Positions 35,288-44,060 of a stretch of DNA of 64,000 bases are shown in pieces. A program made the translations under genes and the position numbers. The notes beneath the pieces are model-generated. The model was not told the DNA's origin, made no database searches, and was given only the letters and a program-made list of their open reading frames with translations. The DNA is from Streptococcus sp. (GTDB taxonomy: Bacteria; Bacillota; Bacilli; Lactobacillales; Streptococcaceae). The stretch spans positions 124,001 through 188,000 of the forward strand of contig JAUMZQ010000002.1 of the NCBI GenBank assembly GCA_030528055.1, in the 5' to 3' direction. The first letter of the stretch is position 1; every line of letters begins with the position of its first letter.

Positions 35288-36223
35288 TTAGCTTGTAAAA
35301 CTTTTTGTTAACTGTGGTACAACTTGTTTCTTACGTGAAACAGCTCCTGCTAGAAAGGCATGGTTGTTTTCTAAAACAAAATCAAAAGCAGCTTCAACTT
35401 TTTCGATATTGTTTCCAATGGCTAAAATTTCTGAATTTGAATTGACAATGTCTGTAATCATCAACACAAAATCTGAATAATTATTTTGAGAATTTGTTGT
35501 TCTAATAGCAGATTCTAGCTCTGCTTGTCTTTCCAATACTTCAGCAATATCAACCGTATTAACTTGTGCGACACGCACTGCATTCCCATTTAATTCAAAA
35601 GTCTTAGCATCAATATCAATCAATTCTTCGGCTGTTTTGTTAGCTAAATTTGTCCCAGCTTTTAGCATAGATAAACCATATTCTTCTAGTTGAACACCAG
35701 CTAATTTTGCCAACTCTGGTGCAATTACTAGATCTGTCGGATGTGTTGTGGGAGATTTAAGCAATAAGGTATCCGAAATCAAACCAGATAAAAGTAGTCC
35801 CGCAATCTCTTTTGGCACCTCAACGCCATGTTCTTTAAACAAACGGTATACAATTGATGAAGCTGATCCAACTGGCTCTAGGCGCATATAAAGAGGACTT
35901 GCTGTTTCAAAATTTCCTACTCTATGGTGATCCACAACACCATAGATTTCTACATCCGCAATATCTGAAATAGATTGTTGAAACTCATTATGGTCTGTTA
36001 GGATAACTTGTTCTGCACCTTCGGCTTTGGCAGATGTTACAACACGAGGAGCTGTAACCCCAAAATATTCCAAAACAAAAGCTGTTTCTTCATTTGGATT
36101 TCCCAAAGCAACTGCTTCTGCATCTAAACCATAGGCTTCACGTGATAGATAAGCAAAGGCATAGGATGATGCGATTGCATCTGTATCAGGATTTTGATGA
36201 CCGAAAACTAATATTTTAGACAT
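35288..36223 (-). CDS. ppaC: Manganese-dependent inorganic pyrophosphatase
   Basis: A 311-residue family II pyrophosphatase of the DHH superfamily, started at ATG 36223 ([23 protein letters not shown]) behind GAGG. The metal ligands are in [10 protein letters not shown] and the DHH motif [30 protein letters not shown] supplies further ligands. The C-terminal DHHA2 domain ends with [13 protein letters not shown], the substrate-binding Ser-Arg-Lys-Lys loop. It removes pyrophosphate from biosynthetic reactions. Lies 93 bases upstream of the DUF1803-like gene on the same strand. Confidence 0.97.
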   Translation of the reverse strand: MSKILVFGHQNPDTDAIASSYAFAYLSREAYGLDAEAVALGNPNEETAFVLEYFGVTAPRVVTSAKAEGAEQVILTDHNEFQQSISDIADVEIYGVVDHHRVGNFETASPLYMRLEPVGSASSIVYRLFKEHGVEVPKEIAGLLLSGLISDTLLLKSPTTHPTDLVIAPELAKLAGVQLEEYGLSMLKAGTNLANKTAEELIDIDAKTFELNGNAVRVAQVNTVDIAEVLERQAELESAIRTTNSQNNYSDFVLMITDIVNSNSEILAIGNNIEKVEAAFDFVLENNHAFLAGAVSRKKQVVPQLTKSFTS

Positions 36224-36352
36224 GATAAACCTCTTCTTTTTTATAGTATCAATTATTACAACCATTTTACCACATTTACAAATAATTCACAAAGTACAGA
36301 GTAGAGTTCAATTTATTTTTAGAAAGTTTCTGATTTACTTCTATTTGTAAAA

Positions 36353-36385
36353 TAAAAAAGAAACAACATGTAGGTGTTATTTCTT
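36353..36385 (-). terminator. pflA terminator
   Basis: Arms 36358-36368 and 36375-36385 (11 bp, one G-U), followed by TTTTTT on the minus strand, 29 bases past the pflA stop codon. Confidence 0.75.
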
Positions 36386-36413
36386 CAAAATAAACTATTT
36401 AAGTTAAGACACA

Positions 36414-37211
36414 CTAAGTATTGTGTACTCGATTCATGTATTCGGTATAAGATTCTGTTTGCATCAGTTCTTTAGCATTTTTTACACGATCAGCTGTCGG
36501 AGGTTTTACGCCCGCAAGAGGGTAAGGAATTCCCAACTCACGCCACTTAAATTCACCCATCGTATGGTAAGGAAGTACTTCAAATTTATCAACATTTTTT
36601 AAAGTTTTTACAAATTCACCCAAATTTTTCAAATCATCATCACGGTCGGTCAAGCCAGGAACCAATACATGGCGAATCCAAACAGGTTTTCCTTTTTCGG
36701 ATAAATATTTGGCACAATCCAAGATATTTTTATTGGTATGTGCTGTTACAAACTTATGGCGTTCATCATCAATCTCTTTGATATCCAATAAAACCAAATC
36801 TGTCACTTCTAACAAACGATTAAAAACTTTTAAATACTCTGGGTTTCTACGAAAAGGCATAGCACACGTATCAAGAGTACAGTGGATTCCCAGTTCTTTT
36901 GCCTTTGTAAACAAAGCAATTACAAAATCTATCTGTAACAGAGCTTCTCCACCACTGACAGTGATGCCTCCTTTTTTGCCCCAAAAACCACGAAAACGAA
37001 GAGCCTCTTTCAGCACATCATCAACTGTTCTTAACTGAGAATGATTGGTTTCCATTTCCCAAGTATCTGGATTGTGGCAATACTGGCAACGCATTTTGCA
37101 ACCTTGTAAAAAGATGATAAAACGAATACCTGGTCCATCAACTGTTCCAAAACTTTCAGTAGAGTGAACCATACCTGTAACTTGCCCATAATTTGTTGTT
37201 TCTTCTACCAT
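36414..37211 (-). CDS. pflA: Pyruvate formate-lyase activating enzyme
   Basis: A 265-residue radical SAM enzyme. The 4Fe-4S/SAM site is CKMRCQYCH (CX3CX2C) after VHSTESFGTVDGPGIRFIIFLQG, the PflA signature. GGITVSGGEALLQ binds SAM. It generates the glycyl radical on pyruvate formate-lyase for mixed-acid fermentation without oxygen. The pfl gene itself is elsewhere. A cre-like sequence near 37230-37243 just upstream may give CcpA control. Confidence 0.96.
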   Translation of the reverse strand: MVEETTNYGQVTGMVHSTESFGTVDGPGIRFIIFLQGCKMRCQYCHNPDTWEMETNHSQLRTVDDVLKEALRFRGFWGKKGGITVSGGEALLQIDFVIALFTKAKELGIHCTLDTCAMPFRRNPEYLKVFNRLLEVTDLVLLDIKEIDDERHKFVTAHTNKNILDCAKYLSEKGKPVWIRHVLVPGLTDRDDDLKNLGEFVKTLKNVDKFEVLPYHTMGEFKWRELGIPYPLAGVKPPTADRVKNAKELMQTESYTEYMNRVHNT

Positions 37212-37229
37212 CGTTCAACCTCATCAATC

Positions 37230-37243
37230 TGAAAACGTTTTAT
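37230..37243 (-). promoter_or_regulatory. cre-like site in pflA leader
   Basis: TGAAAACGTTTTAT matches the cre consensus TGNAANCGNWNNCA except at the two final bases; a TATAAT lies upstream on the minus strand (near 37256-37261). It would act as a downstream roadblock. Imperfect, so tentative. Confidence 0.35.
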
Positions 37244-37399
37244 AGCTTAGCTACATTATAACATGTATTTACTAGAAATAGGATGAATTTTGCTATTTTT
37301 TAGAAAACAATCTGTTTTTCAGTTTCATTTTCATTGTGTTACAACAGTTTGAAAGCATGGTGATACAATAAAATACCGTAAAACAGATAGTAACTCAAT

Positions 37400-39025
37400 C
37401 TATCGAAGTAAAATGGCAATTGTAGCATAAGGTGGAAGTTGTAGTGTTTCTGTTAGCTCTATATCTTCATAATTTGAAATCAAAACTTCTCCTTTTGCAT
37501 AGCCAGATAAAATTGGTATAACTGTAGAAGTAGGGTAAAAATTATTGAGCACTAATAGTTTTTCTTTGCCTAGTTGACGCTCAAAAGCATAAACTTGTGG
37601 ATGATTTTCATAAGCTGGCTGATAACTACCTTCAGCTATGATAGGCATTTTCTTTCTTAAAGCGATCAATTTTTGATAAAAAGTAAAAATCGATCCCTCT
37701 AGCTCTGACTCAACATTTATCTGTGAATAGGATTTTCCTACCTTTAACCAAGGAGTTCCTTTGGAGAACCCTGCATTGTCACTAGCATCCCATTGTATCG
37801 GTATACGAGCATTGTCTCGTGATTTCGATTTAATTATTTCAAAAGCCTCTTTGGAATTGATTCCTTTTGCTGTTAATGCTTGATAAGCATTGATAGATTC
37901 GATATCTACATAGTCCTCTATTACATCAAAATCTGGATCAAGCATCCCAATTTCTTCTCCCATATAAATATAAGGAGTTCCTCGAGATAAATGGATACTG
38001 GCTGCTAACATCGTCGCACCTTCAATGCGAAAATGTTTAACATCAACGAAACGATTGATAGCTCTTGGCTGGTCATGATTGTTCCAAAATAAAGCATTCC
38101 ACCCCTCTCTTTCGCTCATTTCTTTGCCCCATGTATGAAAGAGACGCTTTAGCTCTTCAAAATCAAACTCTTTTTTCGTCCATTTCTGACCATCTTTGTA
38201 ATCCACTTTTAAATGGTGAAAATTAAAAGTCATCGATAATTCTTGTCGTTCAGGAGCCGTATAAAGAATGCAATTTTCAATCGTTGTTGAACTCATCTCA
38301 CCAACGGTCATAATTCCCCCAACTGGCCCAAAAGTTTCTTTATTCAACAGTTGCAAATACTGGTGAACAATTGGCTTGTCTGTATACTCTTCTTTGCCCT
38401 CATTATGAGAATTATTCTTCAAAACTTCATCTTTTCCGATAAGATTAATCACGTCAAAACGCAAGCCTTTTACGCCTTTATTGAGCCAAAAGTTGACAAC
38501 TTTAAATAAGGCTTCTCGCACATGCGGATTGCGCCAGTTGAGATCTGCCTGACTTTTATCAAAAAGATGGAGATAATACTTCCCAGTATCCCCAAAAGGT
38601 GCCCAAGCACTTCCACCAAATTTGGAAGACCAATCTGTAGGCTCATCGCGTAAGATAAAAAAGTCTTGGTAATAAGGGTCTCCTGCTAGAGCTTTTTGAA
38701 ACCATTCATGGTCTGTTGAGCAATGATTGAGTACCATATCCAACATAATCTCAATATCATATTGCTCAGCAACTGTAACCATTTTTTCAAAATCTTCCAT
38801 TGTACCAAATAAAGGATTGATGGCTGTATAGTCAGAAACATCATAACCATTATCATGCTGAGGGCTCGGGTAACAAGGGCTTAACCAAATCATATCAATT
38901 CCTAATCTACTCAAATAAGGAATTTTCTCAATAATCCCTCCCAAGTCTCCTATACCATTTCCTGTTGTATCTTTAAAAGATTTTGGGTAAATCTGATAAA
39001 CAACTTTACTCTTATCTATTGTCAT
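37400..39025 (-). CDS. treC: Trehalose-6-phosphate hydrolase
   Basis: A 541-residue GH13 alpha-glucosidase, started at ATG 39025 (MTIDKSKVVYQIYPKSFKDTTGNGIGDLGGI) behind AAAGGAAG. The catalytic Asp is in GLRFDVINLI, the acid Glu in TVGEMS and the transition-state Asp in NHDQPR. It splits trehalose 6-phosphate into glucose and glucose 6-phosphate. It follows the trehalose PTS gene treB on the same strand, separated by an intercistronic hairpin; family paralogues include dextran glucosidase, but context decides. Confidence 0.93.
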   Translation of the reverse strand: MTIDKSKVVYQIYPKSFKDTTGNGIGDLGGIIEKIPYLSRLGIDMIWLSPCYPSPQHDNGYDVSDYTAINPLFGTMEDFEKMVTVAEQYDIEIMLDMVLNHCSTDHEWFQKALAGDPYYQDFFILRDEPTDWSSKFGGSAWAPFGDTGKYYLHLFDKSQADLNWRNPHVREALFKVVNFWLNKGVKGLRFDVINLIGKDEVLKNNSHNEGKEEYTDKPIVHQYLQLLNKETFGPVGGIMTVGEMSSTTIENCILYTAPERQELSMTFNFHHLKVDYKDGQKWTKKEFDFEELKRLFHTWGKEMSEREGWNALFWNNHDQPRAINRFVDVKHFRIEGATMLAASIHLSRGTPYIYMGEEIGMLDPDFDVIEDYVDIESINAYQALTAKGINSKEAFEIIKSKSRDNARIPIQWDASDNAGFSKGTPWLKVGKSYSQINVESELEGSIFTFYQKLIALRKKMPIIAEGSYQPAYENHPQVYAFERQLGKEKLLVLNNFYPTSTVIPILSGYAKGEVLISNYEDIELTETLQLPPYATIAILLR

Positions 39026-39050
39026 ATTCTTCCTTTTTTCCATTTAGAAA

Positions 39051-39077
39051 GGGATGGGACTTTTAAGCCACCATCCC
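39051..39077 (-). other. Intercistronic hairpin treB-treC
   Basis: GGGATGG (39051-39057) and CCATCCC (39071-39077) form a 7-bp GC-rich stem 26 bases before the treC start. No T run follows; it may protect the treB mRNA end. Confidence 0.5.
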
Positions 39078-39142
39078 ATATATCTTTATTATTTTATTTG
39101 TCTTTCATCCGATGCCTAATGGCAGTTTAACTAGTACTTAAA

Positions 39143-41152
39143 TCAGATATTCGTAGCAGACATTAACGTCTCACCTGCGGAAATAGCTCTAGGCAATTTA
39201 CCAAATTGGTCTGCTTGAAATTGATCTTTGTTGGTAATAATAACTGGAGTCTCGGTCACGTAACCTGCTTCTTTAATGGATTGAATGTCAAAGGATATCA
39301 GCTTATCTCCCACTTTAACAGTATCTCCTTGAGAAACATGCGTTTCAAAGCCTTTTCCTTCAAGATTGACAGTGTCCATCCCAATATGCATCAACAACTC
39401 AACCCCTTCGTCCGATACAATTCCAATAGCATGTTTACTTGGGAAAAGAACAGTTACAGTACCATTTACTGGTGCTACCAATTCTCCTTGTTCTGGTTCA
39501 ATCAACAAACCATCTCCCATAACTCCTTGGGCAAATACTGGATCAACCGCTTCAGAAAGTGGCTTAACTTCTCCTGTTAGCGGACTACTGATACTAACAT
39601 AGCCTACTGTTACAGATGGAGTCGGTGATTTGGTTACTTCTTCAACTTTGTCAGTTCCTTTCCCTCCAGCTTTAGCTTTGGAAAACATTTGAGTTTTACG
39701 AAAGAAATAAGTCAACATCATAGGAATGATAATAGCAACAAGCATGGTAATGAAGAAAGGTAGCATGTATTTGGCTTGAATAGATAAAATACCTGGAATT
39801 CCACCGATACCAATGGCATTAGCTGTCACATTAAAAGTTACAGATAATAAACCAGCGACAGAAGAACCAATCATTCCTGCTACAAATGGATAAATATATT
39901 TTATATTGACACCAAAGAGAGCAGGCTCTGTTACTCCTAGGTAAGCAGAAATAGTTGCTGGTAATGATATTTGTGCTTCACGTTCGTTATGGCGATTCAT
40001 TAAATAGTAGGCAAAAACAGCAGAACCTTGAGCAATATTAGATAGAGCAATCATCGGCCAAAGTGAAGTCCCCCCAGTATCTGCGACCAACTGTGTATCA
40101 ATAGCATTGGTCATATGATGAAGTCCTGTAATTACAAACGGAGCATATAGCGCGCCAAACAAAGCACCAAAGAGCCATTTTACTGGTCCAGTCAATCCTA
40201 ACAATACAACTTTAGATAGCCATTGTCCTAATGTCCAACCAATTGGTCCTAAAATTGTGTGTGCTAAAATCAGTGCTGGAATCAAGGATAAGAAAGGGAC
40301 AAAAATCATAGAAATCACTTCTGGTATTCGTTTACGCCAGAAAATTTCTAAATAGGATAGGGATAAACCTGCCAACAATGCTGGAATAACTTGTGCTTGG
40401 TAACCAATTTTTCTTACTGTGAAAAATCCAAAATCCCACACCCAATTTTTTGCAATTTCTGCGGCAGGTGTACTTGCCACAGAATAGGCATTTAACAACT
40501 GAGGAGATACTAAACAGATCCCTAATACGATACCGAGAATCTGACTCGTTCCCATTTTACGAGAAACAGACCAAGTAATACCGACTGGCAAAAAGTGGAA
40601 AATAGCTTCACCCGGCAACCATAAGAATGAGTTGATTCCACTCCAAAATTGAGAAACATCAACGATTGTATTGTAAATCGGCTCGCCATCTTTTGCAAAC
40701 TGGGCTACGCCGTCAATCATTTTTTGTCCTAAAGCCTGAATTTGAACTCCCTCTAAGATATTACGAAATCCTAGAATGAGACCACCAACAATAATAGCTG
40801 GAATAATGGGAGTAAAAATTTCAGCCAACATGGTCATCACACGCTGTATTGGATTTTGATTGCTCTTAGCAGCTGATTTAGCAGCTTCTTTGGATACTCC
40901 TTCGATTCCTGATACAGCCGTAAAATCGTTATAGAATATCGGAACATCATTACCAATAATCACTTGAAATTGACCAGCATTGGTAAAGGTTCCTTTGACA
41001 ACTGGAATAGCTTCAATGGCTTGGATATCGGCTTTTGATTCATCTTTTAAGACAAAACGCATTCTTGTTGCACAATGTGTTACAGCTGTTATATTTTCTT
41101 TTCCGCCAATGGCGTTCAGTAACGTTTTGACTTCCTTATCAAATTTTCCCAT
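39143..41152 (-). CDS. treB: Trehalose PTS EIIBCA permease
   Basis: A 669-residue fusion: EIIB (1-85) with phosphocysteine C27 in VTHCATRMRF; EIIC (about 105-480) with GGLILGFRNILEGVQ and GLHHMTNAID; EIIA (about 520-660) with the phosphohistidine in LLMHIGMDTV. It imports trehalose as trehalose 6-phosphate. The start ATG 41152 has no SD at normal distance; AAAGGAG lies 30 bases upstream, with a 7-bp hairpin in between. The promoter further up carries a TreR operator and a cre site, fitting induction by trehalose and repression by glucose. Confidence 0.95.
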   Translation of the reverse strand: MGKFDKEVKTLLNAIGGKENITAVTHCATRMRFVLKDESKADIQAIEAIPVVKGTFTNAGQFQVIIGNDVPIFYNDFTAVSGIEGVSKEAAKSAAKSNQNPIQRVMTMLAEIFTPIIPAIIVGGLILGFRNILEGVQIQALGQKMIDGVAQFAKDGEPIYNTIVDVSQFWSGINSFLWLPGEAIFHFLPVGITWSVSRKMGTSQILGIVLGICLVSPQLLNAYSVASTPAAEIAKNWVWDFGFFTVRKIGYQAQVIPALLAGLSLSYLEIFWRKRIPEVISMIFVPFLSLIPALILAHTILGPIGWTLGQWLSKVVLLGLTGPVKWLFGALFGALYAPFVITGLHHMTNAIDTQLVADTGGTSLWPMIALSNIAQGSAVFAYYLMNRHNEREAQISLPATISAYLGVTEPALFGVNIKYIYPFVAGMIGSSVAGLLSVTFNVTANAIGIGGIPGILSIQAKYMLPFFITMLVAIIIPMMLTYFFRKTQMFSKAKAGGKGTDKVEEVTKSPTPSVTVGYVSISSPLTGEVKPLSEAVDPVFAQGVMGDGLLIEPEQGELVAPVNGTVTVLFPSKHAIGIVSDEGVELLMHIGMDTVNLEGKGFETHVSQGDTVKVGDKLISFDIQSIKEAGYVTETPVIITNKDQFQADQFGKLPRAISAGETLMSATNI

Positions 41153-41162
41153 TTGCTTGCTG

Positions 41163-41189
41163 GTTAGTCAAAGACTAACGCTCTCCTTT
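41163..41189 (-). promoter_or_regulatory. SD-hairpin-ATG arrangement at treB start
   Basis: On the minus strand: SD AAAGGAG (41189-41183), then GTTAGTC-TTT-GACTAAC (41179-41163), then ATG at 41152. The linear SD-start distance is 30 nt, but folding the hairpin removes 17 nt and leaves 13. Confidence 0.55.
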
Positions 41190-41285
41190 ATTATATTTTT
41201 GAATAAAATAGAAAGTTTACAATTCTTTATTATTTTAATCTATTCATTCATAGTTGCAACTTCGTTAAATGAATGGTTAGTACAT

Positions 41286-41314
41286 ATTGTAAACGATACC
41301 AAAGTTGTATGCAA
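41286..41314 (-). promoter_or_regulatory. treB promoter with TreR operator and cre
   Basis: TTGCAT (41314-41309), 17 bases, TACAAT (41291-41286) on the minus strand. The operator repeat AAAGTTGTATGCAA (41301-41314 on plus) covers the -35. A cre at 41288-41301 (TGGTATCGTTTACA on minus, one mismatch to TGNAANCGNWNNCA) covers the -10 and spacer. Confidence 0.7.
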
Positions 41315-41322
41315 GTTGTTTG

Positions 41323-41351
41323 TTGAAAATAACTTGATTTTTTGCTAAAAT
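41323..41351 (+). promoter_or_regulatory. treR promoter
   Basis: TTGAAA (41323-41328), 17 bases, TAAAAT (41346-41351). The second TreR site lies just downstream over the start point, giving autoregulation. Confidence 0.65.
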
Positions 41352-41355
41352 TTTC

Positions 41356-41369
41356 AAAGTTGTATGCAA
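41356..41369 (+). promoter_or_regulatory. Second TreR operator copy
   Basis: AAAGTTGTATGCAA is an exact copy of 41301-41314, 55 bp away in the same orientation. Its core TTGTATGCAA resembles the GntR/TreR operator TTGTATATACAA. Confidence 0.6.
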
Positions 41370-41392
41370 AAAGAAAGACAAGTAAGTGAAAA

Positions 41393-42112
41393 GTGAAAAA
41401 ATATCAACAAATTTTCAATCAGTTAAAAAAAGAGATTTTAGAAGAAAGATACCAAACAGGAGATTTCTTACCTAGCGAGCACCAACTCGTGGAGAATTAC
41501 CAAGTCAGTCGTGATACTATTCGCAAATCATTAGCTCTATTGCAAGAAGAAGGATTGATTCAAAAAGTTCGAGGACAGGGGTCAAAAATTATTCAACGCG
41601 AACAGGTTAATTTCCCTGTTTCCAACTTGACCAGCTACCAAGAACTCGTTGAACAGTATCACATGCACTCACTCACTCGCGTAGTTAGCCTAGAAAAAAT
41701 CACTGTAGATAAAAAATTAGCAGATGTAACAGGCTTTCCTGAACAATTGCTCGTTTGGCGTCTCATTCGCCAGAGGATTGTTGACAACACTGCCTCCGTA
41801 CTAGATATTGACTATTTAGACAAACAGTTGATGCCTGAGTTACAAGTGGAAATTGGGGAACATTCTATTTATGACTATTTAGAAAATGAGCTTGGTCTGG
41901 ATATTGCTTTTGCTAAAAAGGAAATTACCATTGACCAAGTTGACAACCGCGATAAAATTCTGATGGATATTGGAAACGAACAACATGTTGTATCTGTCAA
42001 ATCACAAGTTTTTCTAGCAAATGGTCACCAATTCCAGTATACTGAGAGCCGACATAAATTAGATAAATTTCGTTTTGTTGCTTCTGCTAGACGACAAAAA
42101 AAGAAAGAATAA
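41393..42112 (+). CDS. treR: Trehalose operon repressor, GntR/HutC family
   Basis: A 239-residue repressor: winged helix at 1-70 (EILEERYQTGDFLPSEHQLVENYQVSRDTIRKSLALLQEEGLIQKVRGQGSKI), then a UTRA ligand-binding domain (YQELVEQYHMHSLTRVVSLE ... FVASARRQKK). It begins at GTG 41393 with only a weak SD. It is divergent from treB and both promoters carry its operator. Trehalose 6-phosphate is the expected inducer. Confidence 0.93.
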   Translation: MKKYQQIFNQLKKEILEERYQTGDFLPSEHQLVENYQVSRDTIRKSLALLQEEGLIQKVRGQGSKIIQREQVNFPVSNLTSYQELVEQYHMHSLTRVVSLEKITVDKKLADVTGFPEQLLVWRLIRQRIVDNTASVLDIDYLDKQLMPELQVEIGEHSIYDYLENELGLDIAFAKKEITIDQVDNRDKILMDIGNEQHVVSVKSQVFLANGHQFQYTESRHKLDKFRFVASARRQKKKE

Positions 42113-42142
42113 TGAATTGACACTTCTCATTGACAAATTAAA

Positions 42143-42165
42143 AACTCCGTTCCACGAACGGAGTT
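42143..42165. terminator. Terminator between treR and the tiny minus-strand gene
   Basis: Perfect 10-bp arms AACTCCGTTC (42143-42152) and GAACGGAGTT (42156-42165). The T run is immediate on the minus strand (TTTTTAATTT) and looser on the plus strand. It can end both the treR message and the short transcript from 42315. Confidence 0.7.
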
Positions 42166-42237
42166 ACTGTATATATTTTTCTTGTTTTTGGAGATGTTTA
42201 TGAAAAAATTTTAATTCTATTTTTTAAATACTACTTA

Positions 42238-42315
42238 CTAATAAGATACCTCTTTCTTTTTATCGGATGGAACACGGAATTTTTTTTGATAGTCTACTTT
42301 TACTTTAAATGTCAT
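42238..42315 (-). CDS. Candidate 25-residue basic peptide gene
   Basis: ATG 42315 with GAGGA eight bases before it opens a 25-codon frame for a lysine-rich peptide (starts MTFKVKVDYQKKF, ends KKEVSY). A TATACT -10 near 42351-42346 and the terminator at 42143-42165 make it a self-contained transcription unit in a 450-base gap. Upstream are long direct repeats. No hydrophobic stretch, so it is not an obvious toxin or SHP pheromone. Function unknown. Confidence 0.42.
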   Translation of the reverse strand: MTFKVKVDYQKKFRVPSDKKKEVSY

Positions 42316-42360
42316 TGGACTGTCCTCATTTCTTATTTGATGGTATTAGTATAAATAAAA

Positions 42361-42418
42361 AAACTTAAGAGGAACTTATAGAATTCTTGAGAAAAACTTA
42401 AATGAGTTCATAAGAATT
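42361..42418. repeat. 33-bp-spaced direct repeat upstream of the tiny gene
   Basis: AAACTTAA at 42361 and again at 42394, each followed 11 bases later by AGAATT (or its near copy), giving two partially conserved 25-base units with a 33-bp period. Spacing near three helical turns suits two regulator molecules on the same DNA face. The rest of 42420-42470 is featureless. Confidence 0.4.
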
Positions 42419-42473
42419 AAACTTTTTATTTATTATGATGCCAATCATAAACTGATTAACAGAAAACAAAAAC

Positions 42474-42504
42474 ACCTTCATTCTGTACAATTCAGAATGA
42501 AGGT
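42474..42504 (-). terminator. Terminator of the CNNM/CBS gene
   Basis: Perfect 12-bp arms 42474-42485 (ACCTTCATTCTG) and 42493-42504, 7-base loop, then GTTTTTG on the minus strand; 61 bases past the stop codon. Confidence 0.8.
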
Positions 42505-42565
42505 ATTTCTTTACTATTTTTAAGCTATTTTCATCAAATGCTTTTAAATTCTAAAAGATACAATA

Positions 42566-43906
42566 TTATTTTTCACTTTCTTCTACTGGCTCAACCGCAT
42601 CTGAAATTTCAACTTTTACTTTAGTAACACGACCGTTTTTCACCTTGTCATTTGTTAAAATCAAATGTTTGTCATTGCTATCAATAGTATAGGAAAGTCT
42701 TTCTTGCGGATTTGGAATCCTTCCGACACCTGTTAAGTAAAAGCCGGCGATTGTGTCTACATCATCGCTGTCTAACTCCACTTCAAAATGTTCATTAAAA
42801 TCGTTCAGGTTCATCGCTCCATGAACAATATAGGTATTTTCACCAATTTCATGAACTTCAATAGCTGCTTTATCGGTCTCATCGTCGATTTCTCCAACAA
42901 TTTCCTCCAACAAATCTTCCAGTGTTACCAGACCAGCCATTCCACCATATTCATCCAATAAAATAGCCATTTGATTTTGTGTGTTACGGAGTTCTTTTAA
43001 TAGATCATCGACAAAGATCGTCTCCGGAACAAAAAGTGGTTCTTGAAGTATTTTTCTCAAAATAATATGATCAAAACCATTGATAAAGCCTTCATTTAGC
43101 AAACGTTTGGTATGAATCAAACCAATCACTTTATCTTTATCTCCATCATAAACGGGGATACGTGAAAAATTTTGCTTTAGAATACTTTCGATAATCTCCT
43201 TGGTATCATACTGGATATCAACCATAAAGGCGTCCGTCCTAGGTACCATCAACTCACGCGCCATCAGTTCATCTAATGAGAAAATACCTTGCAACATCTC
43301 AATTTCATCAGCATCTAAGGTCTCTTCACTATTCGTCAGCATGTACTCAATTTCATCACGAGTCATTTTTCCATCAGCATCATCAAAGGTCATTGGAGTT
43401 ATTCGGCTTAGTAAGTTAGTAGAAGCCGATAATAACCAAACAAAAGGACTGACAATCTTTCCTAGGAAAATAATGACAGGTGCTGTTTGTACTGCTAAGG
43501 TATCTTTTAAATTCATAGCAATTCGCTTAGGGTAAAGTTCTCCCAAAACAATTGAGATATACGTTAAAAGAGCAAGAGCAAGGAATGTAGCAATAGCATG
43601 TGCTGTTTCAGAATTACCCATCCAAGAAGCAAAAAGATGACCAAGATTATTGGCAAAGCTTGCACCTGATAGGATATTGATAACGGTAATACCAACCTGA
43701 ATAGTTGATAAAAAATTATTTGGATTTTCTAGTACATTTAATAAACGAATGTACTTTGCATCTCCCTCTTCAGCTTTTTGTTCCACTCGGGAACGATTGA
43801 GAGATACCATCGCCATCTCAGAGGCTGAGAAAAAGGCGTTCAATAAAGTCAGTACAATTAATAATAAAGCTTGCCATAATAAACTCTGACTGCTGGGGTC
43901 TTCCAT
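42566..43906 (-). CDS. CNNM/CBS-domain transporter-like protein (hemolysin C/CorC type)
   Basis: A 446-residue protein with a DUF21 membrane domain (LLLIVLTLLNAFFSASEMAMVSLNRSRV and ITVINILSGASFANNL), two CBS domains (MVPRTDAFMVDI; LLDEYGGMAGLVTLEDLLEEIVGEI) and a C-terminal CorC/HlyC domain. The family is linked to magnesium and other divalent-cation efflux; the name hemolysin is historical. A single-gene unit with an AGGAG site and its own terminator. Confidence 0.9.
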   Translation of the reverse strand: MEDPSSQSLLWQALLLIVLTLLNAFFSASEMAMVSLNRSRVEQKAEEGDAKYIRLLNVLENPNNFLSTIQVGITVINILSGASFANNLGHLFASWMGNSETAHAIATFLALALLTYISIVLGELYPKRIAMNLKDTLAVQTAPVIIFLGKIVSPFVWLLSASTNLLSRITPMTFDDADGKMTRDEIEYMLTNSEETLDADEIEMLQGIFSLDELMARELMVPRTDAFMVDIQYDTKEIIESILKQNFSRIPVYDGDKDKVIGLIHTKRLLNEGFINGFDHIILRKILQEPLFVPETIFVDDLLKELRNTQNQMAILLDEYGGMAGLVTLEDLLEEIVGEIDDETDKAAIEVHEIGENTYIVHGAMNLNDFNEHFEVELDSDDVDTIAGFYLTGVGRIPNPQERLSYTIDSNDKHLILTNDKVKNGRVTKVKVEISDAVEPVEESEK

Positions 43907-44020
43907 AGATTGTTTCTCCTCAAAACTGTGATTAACCTTGATTATATCACAATTTTAGTTTTAATGCACAAAGAAATTTTGTATTTATTTTTCTGTCTTT
44001 TTAGTAAAAAATCATATAAA

Positions 44021-44053
44021 GAGACAGTGAAATATCTCAATCTCAACTGTCTC
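44021..44053 (-). terminator. Weak terminator of the AI-2E-family gene
   Basis: GAGACAGT (44021-44028)/ACTGTCTC (44046-44053), an 8-bp stem followed by CTTTAT on the minus strand. The T tract is short. Confidence 0.5.
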
Positions 44054-44060
44054 CTGTTTC

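Noticed and set aside
39206..39602. Two overlapping plus-strand frames opposite treB
   Set aside because: Antisense shadows of the conserved EIIA domain; no SD and no family features.
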